Positions 7,198 to 16,227 of a DNA stretch of 64,000 nucleotides are shown here, in pieces. The stretch comes from Hippea maritima DSM 10411 (GTDB lineage Bacteria > Campylobacterota_A > Desulfurellia > Desulfurellales > Hippeaceae). The notes under the pieces are model-generated. The model searched no databases and was not told where the DNA came from. It saw only the letters and a list, made by a program, of their open reading frames with translations. Positions within the stretch are counted from its first letter, which is position 1, and the number at the start of each line of letters is the position of its first letter. The stretch lies in assembly GCF_000194135.1 (NCBI RefSeq), contig NC_015318.1, forward strand, positions 820,501 to 884,500, given 5' to 3'. Made by a program: the position numbers and the translations under genes.

Positions 7198-9009
7198 ATG
7201 GTCGGCGGATATGCAGGCAAGATTTTAAGGGTTAATCTAACGGAGCAGACAATATCGACCGAGGATATAAATTTAAAATGGGCTGAGGATTTTATAGGCG
7301 GAAGGGGTTATGGTGAAAGGCTTTTATTTGAAGAGATAGACCCAACAATCGACCCGTTAAGTGAAGAAAACAAGCTAATTATAGCCACAGGACCTTTGGG
7401 CTCCACCTATGCTCCATCATCTGGCAGGGTTATGGTGATTACAAAAGGCGCTTTAAATGGGACTATAGCATGCTCAAACTCCGGTGGTCATTTTGCAGGA
7501 GAGCTAAAGCGGGCTGGCTATGATATGATCGTTATTGAAGGTAAGGCTGAAAAACCTGTCTATCTGTGGATATACAAAGGAAGGGCTGAAATAAGGGATG
7601 CCTCAAAGCTTTTAGGCAAAAACACGAAGGAGACAGATAAATTACTTAAAAGGTTTACCCATCCTGAGGCCTCCACTCTTCAGATAGGCCCTGCTGCAGA
7701 GAAACTCTCGCTTATCTCCAATATAACATTCGATGGTCGCAGGATGGCTGGAAGAACCGGTATCGGTGCTGTTATGGGCAGTAAAAACTTAAAAGGTGTG
7801 GCTGTTAAAGGCCATATATCCATAAAGGTTGCAGATAAAGAGAGGTTTGCAAAGGCTGTGTTTGAGGCAAGGGATATCTTAAGCAAGGATGCCTTCTCAG
7901 GCAAGGGTGGGGCAAAATACGGGACAGCTGTGCTTGTAAATGTTATAAACAGTGCAGGCGGACTGCCTACGAGAAACGCCCATGATGCCTACTTTGAAGG
8001 TACAGCTTCGATTAGCGGTGAGAGATTGACAAAAGAATACCTAATAAAGGCTGAGGCTTGCGATAGCTGCTCCATAGCCTGCGGTAGGATAACCCAGATA
8101 AGCAAGGGTAAATATACAGGAAACAAAGGGGTTGGGCCTGAGTATGAGACGATCTGGGCACTTGGTGCTGCATGCGGAGTGGATGATTTAGATGCCATTG
8201 TTATGGCAAACTATCTGTGCAACGAATACGGTTTGGATACGATATCTGCTGGTGCCACCGTGGCATGTGCTATGGATCTGTTTGAGGCTGGATATATACC
8301 CAAAAGCGATGTGGGATTTGAGCTGAGGTTTGGTGATGCTGAGGCTATGGTTGAAGCTATCAAGTCGATGTGCGAGCAGAATACAGATTTTGGAAAACTA
8401 TTGGCCAAGGGTTCATATAGGCTTGCAGAACATTACGGCCATCCGGAGTTTTCGATGAGTGTTAAGAAGCAGGAGTTTCCCGCATACGACCCAAGGGCTA
8501 TCAAGGGTATAGGTCTTGAGTATGCCACAAGCAACAGGGGAGCCTGCCATGTTAGGGGTTATACAATAGGCGCTGAGGTGTTGGGTGGATTGGATAAGAG
8601 CAGTTATGAGGGTAAGGCAAAGCTGACCAAAAAACTCCAGGATATAACAGCTGCTTTGGATTCTGCAGGGATCTGTTTGTTTACAACATTCGGTTTGAAA
8701 GCCAAAGAGATTGCCGAATTATTCGCCTCGGCTACGGGTTTTGAGTGTGATAAGGATGAGTTTGTTAAAAAGGGTGAAAGAATCTGGAACTTAGAAAGGA
8801 TTTTCAACATAAAAGCCGGTTTTTCATCCAATGATGATAGGCTTCCAGAGCGTATGGAGAAAGAACCTATAAAAACAGGGCCAGCAAAGGGTGAAACAAC
8901 CGATATCTCTAAGATGTTGCCTGAGTATTACAGGTTAAGAGGCTGGGATGAAAACGGCTTTCCAACGCAGGAGAAACTAAAAGAGTTGGGGCTTGAGGGG
9001 TTGTTATGA
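7198..9009 (+). CDS. aor: Aldehyde:ferredoxin oxidoreductase (tungsten cofactor)
   Basis: Oxidises aldehydes to carboxylic acids, or with low-potential electrons reduces acids, using a bis-pterin tungsten (or molybdenum) cofactor and one [4Fe-4S] cluster. 603 residues, the normal family length. The N-terminus shows GGYAGKILRVNLTEQTI; cluster ligands are CDSCSIAC (~residue 288 on) plus the distal Cys in LDSAGICLFTTF. The pterin-binding regions around GPLGSTYAPSSGRVMV and NRGACHVRGYT are intact. It sits between a ferredoxin and a flavoprotein, suggesting an NAD(P)-linked complex. Substrate range cannot be inferred. Confidence 0.93.
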   Translation: MVGGYAGKILRVNLTEQTISTEDINLKWAEDFIGGRGYGERLLFEEIDPTIDPLSEENKLIIATGPLGSTYAPSSGRVMVITKGALNGTIACSNSGGHFAGELKRAGYDMIVIEGKAEKPVYLWIYKGRAEIRDASKLLGKNTKETDKLLKRFTHPEASTLQIGPAAEKLSLISNITFDGRRMAGRTGIGAVMGSKNLKGVAVKGHISIKVADKERFAKAVFEARDILSKDAFSGKGGAKYGTAVLVNVINSAGGLPTRNAHDAYFEGTASISGERLTKEYLIKAEACDSCSIACGRITQISKGKYTGNKGVGPEYETIWALGAACGVDDLDAIVMANYLCNEYGLDTISAGATVACAMDLFEAGYIPKSDVGFELRFGDAEAMVEAIKSMCEQNTDFGKLLAKGSYRLAEHYGHPEFSMSVKKQEFPAYDPRAIKGIGLEYATSNRGACHVRGYTIGAEVLGGLDKSSYEGKAKLTKKLQDITAALDSAGICLFTTFGLKAKEIAELFASATGFECDKDEFVKKGERIWNLERIFNIKAGFSSNDDRLPERMEKEPIKTGPAKGETTDISKMLPEYYRLRGWDENGFPTQEKLKELGLEGLL

Positions 9010-10169
9010 TAGCTATAATAGGCGGCAGTATAGCCGCTTTTTATGCCTATAAGACGATTAAGGATATAGATAAAACGATAGAGGTTAAGGTTTTCTCCAA
9101 AGAGGATAGACAGCCCTATGCCAAGATGATGCTTCCATATATGCTCTATAATCAGACGGAATCGTCTTTTGAGATAAACCCCGATGATATTGTCCTAAAT
9201 TGCGAGGTAAAAGTAATAGATACAACAAGTAAAACCATAAAGACCCATAATTACACATATTCGTTTGATAAGGCGATCATAGCTGCAGGGGCTGATGCTT
9301 ATATACCTGAATATAAAGGCGATTACGATGGTGGGTTGTTTGGCGTTAGGTATGCTTCAGATATAAAGGCGATAGGTGAAAAGCTGAAAAAAGCCAGGTT
9401 TAGGCATATTGTTGTTTTAGGGGCTGGGCTTGTAAGCCTTGAGATGGCCTTTGCCTTTGTTAAGTTAGGCTTTTCTGTTAGCGTTGTTGTATCATCCAGC
9501 AGGATCCTATCACAGATTTTACCAGATAGGGCAGCTAAACTTGTTCAAAACCACATAGAGTCTTTGTATCCTGTTAAATTCTATACATCAAACGATGTGG
9601 AATTTATGCAAAAAATGGATAACGGTATTTATGTAAAACTAAAAGACGGTGAGGAGTTAAATTCAGATTTTGTTGTTGTTGGAAAGGGTGTAAGACCCAA
9701 TACTCACTTTATAGATAAAACGGTAAAAATAAACACAGGTGTGATTGTTGATGAATTTTTGAAGGCCAAAGAGGATGTTTTTGCCGCTGGCGATATAGCA
9801 GAAAGCGAGGATGCCATATGGAACGATAAAAGGCTCCATGCGATCTGGCCTGTGGCTATTGCTCAGGCAAAGATAGCAGCCAAGAATGCTGTTGGACTAA
9901 ACATAAAAGCAGAACCTGAAATCTCAAGAAATATCCTGCCCATCTTTGGTATTGACATATTCACAGGCGGTGATAGTATTGGGTTTGATGGTGATGTGGT
10001 TGAATCAGAAAGTGATGGTTTTAGGATGGTTGTAATCAAGGATGGACTCCTAAGAGGCTTTTGTATGGTTGGCCAGGTTAGAAATTATGGCGGATTGGTG
10101 CGACTTGTTAAGGATAGAACAGGCATACGAAAATACGAGCTCAACTATCTGTTGTTTGGTAATGTATAG
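9006..10169 (+). CDS. FAD-dependent NAD(P)H oxidoreductase subunit of the AOR complex
   Basis: A 387-residue pyridine-nucleotide-disulfide-type flavoprotein without the redox disulfide. It has an N-terminal FAD site (IIGGSIAAFYA), an NAD(P) site (VVLGAGLVSLEMAFAFVKLG, ~residues 138-157) and a second FAD motif (DVFAAGDIAES, ~257). The start overlaps the AOR stop as ATGA, implying tight coupling. It probably exchanges electrons between the AOR/ferredoxin pair and NAD(H), like AorC. A stand-alone NADH oxidase or rubredoxin reductase is the alternative. Confidence 0.85.
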   Translation: MIAIIGGSIAAFYAYKTIKDIDKTIEVKVFSKEDRQPYAKMMLPYMLYNQTESSFEINPDDIVLNCEVKVIDTTSKTIKTHNYTYSFDKAIIAAGADAYIPEYKGDYDGGLFGVRYASDIKAIGEKLKKARFRHIVVLGAGLVSLEMAFAFVKLGFSVSVVVSSSRILSQILPDRAAKLVQNHIESLYPVKFYTSNDVEFMQKMDNGIYVKLKDGEELNSDFVVVGKGVRPNTHFIDKTVKINTGVIVDEFLKAKEDVFAAGDIAESEDAIWNDKRLHAIWPVAIAQAKIAAKNAVGLNIKAEPEISRNILPIFGIDIFTGGDSIGFDGDVVESESDGFRMVVIKDGLLRGFCMVGQVRNYGGLVRLVKDRTGIRKYELNYLLFGNV

Positions 10170-10177
10170 GAGAGGGT

Positions 10178-10780
10178 ATGAGTTTTATTGAGTTGTCTGT
10201 TATCGGTTTTATAGCTGCTCTAACGCCAGGGCCTGATATACTGTTTATCGTTCAGACCACCATAAACCATTCATTTAAGGAGGGTCTTAAGGCGCTAAGC
10301 GGGATTTTAACAGGGAATTTCATAGTTATTGCTATCTTGATTATTGGCCTTTCATCTGTGGGCAGGAGCGCATATTTTCAAATGCTCATATCGTTTTTTG
10401 GGGGCATCTATCTGTTCTATGTGGCCCATGAGATATTCAAGCACAGAAAGGATGAGGTAAGGGTAAGACAACCAAAGGCCAAGACATTTTACCTTAAAGG
10501 GTTAACGGTCAATCTATCAAATCCCAAAGCCATAATCTTTTTTAGCGCCATCATAGCGCCGTTTCTTGAGAGGGGAAAGCTTATATCAACACTTATGTTT
10601 CTATTTGGTGGGATCGTTTTAGCCTTTATTTTAACCATAGCCTTAACAGAGATGTTGAGAAAGAACTTTTTAAACCCCAAGGTTGCAACTATCATAAATA
10701 CAGTATCATCCCTGATCTTCTTCTTCTTTTCAGTTGAGCTTTTGCATTATTCATACAGCAAGCTTATGCTTATCCTATAA
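10178..10780 (+). CDS. LysE/RhtB-family amino-acid exporter
   Basis: A 200-residue membrane protein with about six hydrophobic helices and the family's N-terminal proline-rich motif (AALTPGPDILFIVQT). Members export amino acids or derivatives; substrate unknown here. It follows the AOR flavoprotein by 8 bp and is probably co-transcribed. Its last 6 bp overlap the 3' end of the convergent ATPase gene. Confidence 0.85.
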   Translation: MSFIELSVIGFIAALTPGPDILFIVQTTINHSFKEGLKALSGILTGNFIVIAILIIGLSSVGRSAYFQMLISFFGGIYLFYVAHEIFKHRKDEVRVRQPKAKTFYLKGLTVNLSNPKAIIFFSAIIAPFLERGKLISTLMFLFGGIVLAFILTIALTEMLRKNFLNPKVATIINTVSSLIFFFFSVELLHYSYSKLMLIL

Positions 10781-11494
10781 TCCTAAAAGGTGAGAGATAA
10801 CGAACTGCTTTGCAATGCGGCCGTTCCTTGTACCTTTTGATGTGGCAAAGGCGCAGGCCTGCTTTTCCCAGTCTTTAAACTCATTAACCTCGTATTTTTC
10901 CATATAAAACCTGACGATTTTTAGATATGTTTCCCTATCGGGCGAACGGAATGATACAACAAGACCGAACCTGCCATACAGCGACATCTGCTCATTTATC
11001 TCATCAACATCATAGATCGTATCGGTTTTAGCCACACTATCTTTAATCAGATGCCTTTTGTTTGATGTGGCAACAAACATCACATTGTCGGGTTTTTCTT
11101 CAAGTCCACCCTCAAGCATCGATTTAAACTGCCTATAGTTGTTGTCCCTGTGGTCAAAGGATATGTCATCGAAAAACAGAATAAACCTGTATGGCTCTTT
11201 TGAGACATAATCATACAGGTCGTATAGATCGCTGTTGTCATAGTTTACCTGGATGATCTTTAATCCCTTTTTGTGATACTCGTTGGCAAAAGCCTTAATT
11301 AGCGAGGATTTGCCGCAACCCCTTTCACCCCAAAGAAGCATATTCAAAAACGGCTTTTTGCTTATAAACGCTTCGATATTTTTTCTAATTAACAGGATCT
11401 GTGCATCAAGTCCTATAAGCTGGGATGTGTTTATGTTGCTAAAGTTTATGACAGGTTTGAGTTTGCCACTTTTGTAAATGAAAGCCCATTTCAT
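10775..11494 (-). CDS. DUF815 AAA-type ATPase
   Basis: A 239-residue ATPase with Walker A GERGCGKSS and Walker B FILFFDDISF, followed by the arginine-containing sensor region (FVATSNKRHLIKD) typical of DUF815. Role is unknown; the family resembles DnaA/clamp-loader-like AAA modules. The ATG at 11494 is preferred over an upstream in-frame codon because it overlaps the preceding gene's stop as ATGA and gives the usual family N-terminus. Last gene of a gpmA-LUD-DUF815 operon. Confidence 0.85.
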   Translation of the reverse strand: MKWAFIYKSGKLKPVINFSNINTSQLIGLDAQILLIRKNIEAFISKKPFLNMLLWGERGCGKSSLIKAFANEYHKKGLKIIQVNYDNSDLYDLYDYVSKEPYRFILFFDDISFDHRDNNYRQFKSMLEGGLEEKPDNVMFVATSNKRHLIKDSVAKTDTIYDVDEINEQMSLYGRFGLVVSFRSPDRETYLKIVRFYMEKYEVNEFKDWEKQACAFATSKGTRNGRIAKQFVISHLLGL

Positions 11495-11904
11495 CTTAAA
11501 ACAAACACGACCCTTTCTGCTGCCTGAACGCCGCTTACAAGCTGTTTTTCTATATCTGCTGTTTTGCTTTCTGCTCCGATGAACATAAGATAATTCCACT
11601 GAATAACACTGGATTTTTTGTATGCCTCATACATCGAGGGATAGATATCGTCTTTGTTTATGATTATATACAGCTCTTTGTTGTCTATCAGGCAGGACAG
11701 CTCCTGCTCTGTGTTTGAGCTAACCAAGGCATTACCCTCACTTGCAGCAGCCGAAATAGCCAAAACAACCCCAACCCCATCCTTTGAAAAGTGGGTTTTA
11801 CCATCATAGCCTAATTCGGATAGTTTTGGCTCTATTTCTTCAAAATTTATAACCTCAACACCGTTTAGGCTTGCCGTTTTTTTGAACTGTTCAATCGTTT
11901 TCAT
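11491..11904 (-). CDS. LUD-domain (LutC/YkgG-like) protein
   Basis: A 137-residue protein whose C-terminus (SKTADIEKQLVSGVQAAERV) matches the LutC signature in lactate-utilisation LUD proteins. It is shorter than LutC (~200 residues or more) and no lutAB genes are adjacent, so a role in lactate oxidation is not supported here. It overlaps gpmA by 14 bp and the ATPase by 4 bp. Confidence 0.65.
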   Translation of the reverse strand: MKTIEQFKKTASLNGVEVINFEEIEPKLSELGYDGKTHFSKDGVGVVLAISAAASEGNALVSSNTEQELSCLIDNKELYIIINKDDIYPSMYEAYKKSSVIQWNYLMFIGAESKTADIEKQLVSGVQAAERVVFVLR

Positions 11905-12571
11905 CGTCCGATTTCTTTATAAAACCCCCGTTTTTGTAATCATAAATCAGAGGTTTTCCCGTGGGAATTTCGAATTTTGGTATGTCATTGTCCGATATGT
12001 TCTCTATAAACTTTACTATAGCCCTCAGGCTATTCCCGTGCGCACTTATGAGTATATTTTTACCCTCCTGAAGCTTTGGAATTATAGTGGATTTAAAAAA
12101 CGGTATCGTTCTTTCATAATTGTCCTTTAGGGATTCACCCCCCGGAGGGTTGATGTCATAGCTTCTTCTCCATCTGTGAACCATCTCTGCACCGAATTTC
12201 TCTGCCATCTCCTGCTTGTTCAACCCCTGCAGGTTTCCATAATACCTCTCGTTGAGTTCCTCAATCTCATATACCGGTAAAACAGGTATGTTTTCTGGCA
12301 TGTTAGCCCAATCTTTCATTTTACCTTCGTTGTGTTGTATTATAGGAATTTTCCCGCATTTATTTTTTGATAATGATATCATGGCTGTTTGAATTGAGCG
12401 AATTAACACAGAAGTATAGACCTCATCAAAGCAACAATTCTTAAGCCTTTCGCCAGCTTTTAGTGCCTCATCAATTCCTTCTTCAGCTAAAGGCACATCA
12501 ACCCATCCAGTAAAGAGATTTAACTTATTCCACATAGATTTACCATGCCTTAAAAGTACTAACACAGCCAT
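11891..12571 (-). CDS. gpmA: 2,3-bisphosphoglycerate-dependent phosphoglycerate mutase
   Basis: Interconverts 3- and 2-phosphoglycerate in glycolysis and gluconeogenesis. 226 residues with the phosphohistidine motif LLRHGKSMWN, FTGWVDVPL, the conserved ELNERYYGNLQGLNK and HGNSLRAI near residue 180. These are the dPGM-specific features that separate it from general histidine phosphatases. First gene of the minus-strand operon; a good RBS precedes the ATG. Confidence 0.93.
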   Translation of the reverse strand: MAVLVLLRHGKSMWNKLNLFTGWVDVPLAEEGIDEALKAGERLKNCCFDEVYTSVLIRSIQTAMISLSKNKCGKIPIIQHNEGKMKDWANMPENIPVLPVYEIEELNERYYGNLQGLNKQEMAEKFGAEMVHRWRRSYDINPPGGESLKDNYERTIPFFKSTIIPKLQEGKNILISAHGNSLRAIVKFIENISDNDIPKFEIPTGKPLIYDYKNGGFIKKSDDEND

Positions 12572-12639
12572 ATCATTTCTCCTTTTTTGTTTTACTTGTT
12601 GCTAAAGCTTTTACAAGAGGTTATAATTTAAAAATAAAA

Positions 12640-12714
12640 TGGAGCCAGCGATAGGATTCGAACCTACGACCTGCTGATTACGAATCAGCTGCTCTACCCC
12701 TGAGCTACGCTGGC
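12640..12714 (-). tRNA. tRNA-Thr (anticodon CGT)
   Basis: Reading the minus strand: 7-bp acceptor stem GCCAGCG/CGCTGGC, D arm GCTC...GAGC, anticodon arm GCTGA-TTCGTAA-TCAGC (anticodon CGT), T arm with TTCGAAT loop, discriminator T and encoded CCA. 75 nt including CCA. Confidence 0.96.
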
Positions 12715-12726
12715 CATGCATAGGGG

Positions 12727-12754
12727 ATTTTATTTAAAGGGGATTATTTGTCAA
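12727..12754 (-). promoter_or_regulatory. Promoter of tRNA-Thr
   Basis: On the minus strand, TTGACA (12754-12749), a 16-bp spacer and TAAAAT (12732-12727), ending 12 bp before the mature 5' end. Confidence 0.65.
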
Positions 12755-12759
12755 GCCTA

Positions 12760-12788
12760 TTGAAAAATTACGCGCAATGTTGTATAAG
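12760..12788 (+). promoter_or_regulatory. Promoter of the CBS/DRTGG-hppA operon
   Basis: TTGAAA (12760-12765), a 17-bp spacer and TATAAG (12783-12788). The start codon at 12812 follows a GGAGGGG ribosome-binding site, giving a short leader. Confidence 0.6.
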
Positions 12789-12811
12789 TTGCTCACTTTT
12801 GGAGGGGTGAG

Positions 12812-14116
12812 ATGAGAGAAATAAAAAATATTTATGTGGTTGGCAGAAAAAACCCTGATTTAGACAGCGTTGCATGCAGTATAACATACGCCGAGCTGAA
12901 AAATACAATAGATAAAGAGACAAATTACGTCCCGGCTGTCTGCGGCAGAATAGATGTGGCAACTCAAAAACTGTTTGGACATTTCAATATACCCTTCCCT
13001 AAATACATCGCTGATTTAAGCCTAAGGGTAGAGGATGTGATGACGTCCCAAACAATAACTGTTAACAAAAACGACCCGGTGACGGAAATTTTTAAGTTAA
13101 TGTTAAAAAACGATTTGATGGTTGTCCCTGTAGTTGATGATAGTGGTAAGTTTATTGGATATCTTGGCATGATAGATATTGCAAGGAAGAGTATCTCGTC
13201 AGTTATGCCAGACATATTTAGAAAGATAAAAACAAGTATATCTATAATAAAAAAAGCTGTAAACGGTGAGGTCATTGTTAAGATAGATGAGGATGAAACA
13301 AAACAGTTTGTTGCTACTACAATTATGGGCGTAATGGATGTAGATTGCTTATTCGAAATAATAGATAGAATTGACCCGGAAAATACTATAATAGTCATTG
13401 GAAACAGAAAAGACTTGCAAAAAGCGGCAATAGAATTGGGTGTTAAATGCGTTATTTTATCTTATGGTTGCAACTTAGATAATGAATTGGCATCTCTTGC
13501 AAAACAAAAAGGGGTTTTTGTAATAAGGTCTGAATACGACGCCTTTGCTACGGTAGGATTGATAGAGTGGGGTACACCTGTTGAGAGTGTGTGTGAAAAA
13601 AGTAGTGTGTTTGTAAATCTATCAGATCTTGTAAACGAGATAAAAGAAAAGGTTTATCAATCAAGTAATAGGGCTGTAGCAGTAGTTGATAAAAGCAATA
13701 AGGTTAGAGGAATCATAACAAGAACTGATATAATTAAATACAACAAAAGAAACGTTATACTAGTAGATCACTCATCGAGCGCAAATGCCCCTGATGGAAT
13801 ATTTGAATGCAATGTTCTTGAAATAATAGACCACCACAGGATTGGTGATATACAAACGGGTTATAGGACACGATATAGAATTGAACCTTGGGGCTCAACA
13901 GCTGCTATAATAGCCGATGAATTTGCAAAACATAAGGTAAAGCCATCGAAAACAACGGCCATGTTGCTTGCGAGTGCTATAATAGTTAATACGGAGTTCT
14001 TAAAAGAGGAGAAAGCTACAGACTACGATATAGAGGCACTCCAATGGGTTTGCTCATTATGGGATATAGATATTGAAGAATTTAGCGAAGAAATAAAAAG
14101 TGTATTAAATTCTTGA
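12812..14116 (+). CDS. Degenerate CBS-DRTGG family II pyrophosphatase homologue lacking DHHA2
   Basis: 434 residues. The order is the first half of a DHH domain (GRKNPDLDS, residues 11-19), a CBS domain (~70-130), a DRTGG domain (~185-265), a second CBS (~270-312) and the second half of DHH (VDH at 318-320, DHH at 340-342). This is the plan of nucleotide-regulated CBS-PPases. Two of the six usual metal ligands are changed (His to Arg12, Asp to Asn393), and the protein ends before the DHHA2 domain that carries the catalytic Arg/Lys residues. Soluble pyrophosphatase activity is therefore unlikely. The hppA gene follows after 18 bp, so a sensor or regulator role is plausible but inferred. Confidence 0.85.
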   Translation: MREIKNIYVVGRKNPDLDSVACSITYAELKNTIDKETNYVPAVCGRIDVATQKLFGHFNIPFPKYIADLSLRVEDVMTSQTITVNKNDPVTEIFKLMLKNDLMVVPVVDDSGKFIGYLGMIDIARKSISSVMPDIFRKIKTSISIIKKAVNGEVIVKIDEDETKQFVATTIMGVMDVDCLFEIIDRIDPENTIIVIGNRKDLQKAAIELGVKCVILSYGCNLDNELASLAKQKGVFVIRSEYDAFATVGLIEWGTPVESVCEKSSVFVNLSDLVNEIKEKVYQSSNRAVAVVDKSNKVRGIITRTDIIKYNKRNVILVDHSSSANAPDGIFECNVLEIIDHHRIGDIQTGYRTRYRIEPWGSTAAIIADEFAKHKVKPSKTTAMLLASAIIVNTEFLKEEKATDYDIEALQWVCSLWDIDIEEFSEEIKSVLNS

Positions 14117-14134
14117 GGGAAGAGGAGGTTTTCT

Positions 14135-16201
14135 ATGATCAGATCAACCACAGCGTTGTATCTTACATTTTTAGCGTCCTTCTTATCGATTGGCTATGCA
14201 TTGTTCGCAGCCTATTATGTATTGTCAAAACAAGATGGCAACGAGAGGATGCGTGAAATTGCAAAAGCCATTCAGGAAGGCGCATATGCATTCCTGTCAA
14301 GGGAATACAAAAGCATAGCCATTGTGGCTGTTATAGTATTTGCAATCCTGTGGGCATTAGGCGCCAAAAGTGAACATTTTGGTCTTTTAACAGCTCTGGG
14401 TTATTTGACAGGAGCAGTCCTATCTGGATTGGCAGGCTATATTGGCATGGTTGTAGCCGTTAAAACAAACGTAAAAACGGCTGAAATGGCAAAAAATGGT
14501 CTCGCAAAAGCCTTAAATTTGGCTTTTAGGGGAGGTTCAGTCACCGGATTTTTGGTTACAGGCTTTGGTCTTTTGGCTATAGCCGGATTTTACTACATCT
14601 CAGTTTATATATTTAAACAACCTGTTGAACACACAATTAAGGCCTTAATCGGTCTTGCTTTTGGAACAAGTTTAATTAGTGTTTTTGCTCGTCTTGGTGG
14701 TGGAATCTACACAAAGGCTGCAGATGTTGGTGCAGACCTTGTCGGTAAGGTAGAGGCTGGAATTCCTGAGGATGACCCAAGAAACCCAGCAGTTATTGCC
14801 GATAACGTGGGTGATAATGTAGGAGACTGCGCTGGAATGGCAGCCGATGTATTCGAAACATTTACAGTTACAACTGTTGCTTCTATGGTTTTGGGACATA
14901 CTCTTTTTGACAAAGCTGGTACGGTTGGTATAGCCGCTATGTTCCCATTACTTATTGGGGCTATAGCCTCTGTTTCTGCTATTATCGGAACATTTTTTGT
15001 AAAACTTGGAAAATCAAACAACATCATGGGTGCATTCTATAAGGGTATGGTAGCAACAGCTATTATAGCTTTGGTAATAATCTACTTTGCGTCTAAAAAA
15101 TTCTTTGCGGGTGGTGTAAATTACTCCTGGGGAGTAGTAACTCCTAACAGTATTTTCTTGTCGGCTGTTATTGGTATGGCTATCACAGCATTGCTCATGT
15201 TTATAACAGAGTATTACACATCATATGAATACCCACCTGTTAAATCGATAGCAAAATCGTCTGTTACTGGACATGCTACAAACATTATTCAAGGTATGGC
15301 TGTAATGTTAAAAGCTCCGGCTGCTCCGGCCATAGTCATTGCTCTGGGTATCTTCTTCTCATATAAGCTTGCAGGACTCTACGGTATTGCTATAGCTGCG
15401 GCTTCAATGCTTTCTTTAACCGGTATGGTTATATCCATAGACTCATATGGGCCTATCACTGATAATGCAGGTGGTATTGCAGAGATGGCCGAGCTTGATG
15501 AGTCTGTAAGGGCTGTTACAGACCCTCTGGATGCTGTTGGAAATACAACAAAGGCTGTCACGAAGGGATTTGCTATAGGCTCTGCCGCTTTGGCTGCTCT
15601 GGTTTTGTTTGCTGAATACACAAGAGCAATAGGAGCTGGAGCGCATTCATTTGATTTAAGCAACCATCTTGTTTTGGTCGGTTTATTGTTCGGAGGTCTA
15701 CTACCGTTCTATTTCGGGGCAATGAGCATGGAGGCAGTAGGTGTTGCTGGCGGTATGATGGTTGAGGAAGTTAGAAGACAGTTTAAAACAATTAAAGGTA
15801 TACTTGAAGGTAAGGCAAAACCTGACTATGCTTCCTGCGTTGATATAGTTACAAGAGAATCCTTAAAGAAAATGATAGCTCCAGGATTGATACCAGTATT
15901 GGGCCCTATTATTGCCTATATTCTATTTGGCAAAATAGCTTTGGGTGCCCTTTCTATAGGTTCAATTATAACAGGTTTCTTTTTAGCCGTTGCAATGACA
16001 AGTGGTGGCGGCGCTTGGGATAACGCTAAAAAATACATCGAGGATGGAAATTACGGCGGTAAGGGTTCTGAAGCTCACAAAGCAGCTGTAACAGGTGATA
16101 CTGTTGGTGATCCGCTTAAAGATACTGCAGGTCCAGCTATAAATCCAATGATTAAGATAATAAATATCATAGCTATTTTGATAGTTCTAACCAACTTATA
16201 A
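14135..16201 (+). CDS. hppA: Membrane-bound ion-translocating pyrophosphatase (K+-independent type)
   Basis: Hydrolyses pyrophosphate to pump H+ across the membrane. 688 residues, about 16 membrane helices, with the substrate loop DVGADLVGKVEAGIPEDDP and DNVGDNVGDCAGMAADVFE. The segment GNTTKAVTKGFAIGSAAL has Lys and Thr at the positions that are Ala and Gly/Ala in K+-dependent enzymes, so it should be K+-independent and hence H+-pumping. It lies 18 bp after the degenerate soluble homologue and has a GAGGAGG ribosome-binding site. Confidence 0.95.
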   Translation: MIRSTTALYLTFLASFLSIGYALFAAYYVLSKQDGNERMREIAKAIQEGAYAFLSREYKSIAIVAVIVFAILWALGAKSEHFGLLTALGYLTGAVLSGLAGYIGMVVAVKTNVKTAEMAKNGLAKALNLAFRGGSVTGFLVTGFGLLAIAGFYYISVYIFKQPVEHTIKALIGLAFGTSLISVFARLGGGIYTKAADVGADLVGKVEAGIPEDDPRNPAVIADNVGDNVGDCAGMAADVFETFTVTTVASMVLGHTLFDKAGTVGIAAMFPLLIGAIASVSAIIGTFFVKLGKSNNIMGAFYKGMVATAIIALVIIYFASKKFFAGGVNYSWGVVTPNSIFLSAVIGMAITALLMFITEYYTSYEYPPVKSIAKSSVTGHATNIIQGMAVMLKAPAAPAIVIALGIFFSYKLAGLYGIAIAAASMLSLTGMVISIDSYGPITDNAGGIAEMAELDESVRAVTDPLDAVGNTTKAVTKGFAIGSAALAALVLFAEYTRAIGAGAHSFDLSNHLVLVGLLFGGLLPFYFGAMSMEAVGVAGGMMVEEVRRQFKTIKGILEGKAKPDYASCVDIVTRESLKKMIAPGLIPVLGPIIAYILFGKIALGALSIGSIITGFFLAVAMTSGGGAWDNAKKYIEDGNYGGKGSEAHKAAVTGDTVGDPLKDTAGPAINPMIKIINIIAILIVLTNL

Positions 16202-16208
16202 AATATTA

Positions 16209-16227
16209 GGGGGAGCAACCCCCTTTT
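16209..16227 (+). terminator. Terminator of the hppA operon
   Basis: GGGGG-agcaa-CCCCC followed by TTTT, 8 bp after the hppA stop. Confidence 0.65.

Noticed and set aside
10489-10695. Minus-strand open frame inside the LysE gene
   Set aside because: Antisense shadow of a well-supported membrane protein gene, like most short opposite-strand frames in the window.
11495-11599. 35-residue N-terminal extension of the DUF815 ATPase
   Set aside because: The extension is very basic, overlaps the LUD gene in another frame and lacks an RBS; the ATG at 11494 forms a typical ATGA overlap.
11491-11904. LutC of a lactate-utilisation operon
   Set aside because: Only the C-terminal LUD signature matches; no lutA or lutB is adjacent and the protein is short.
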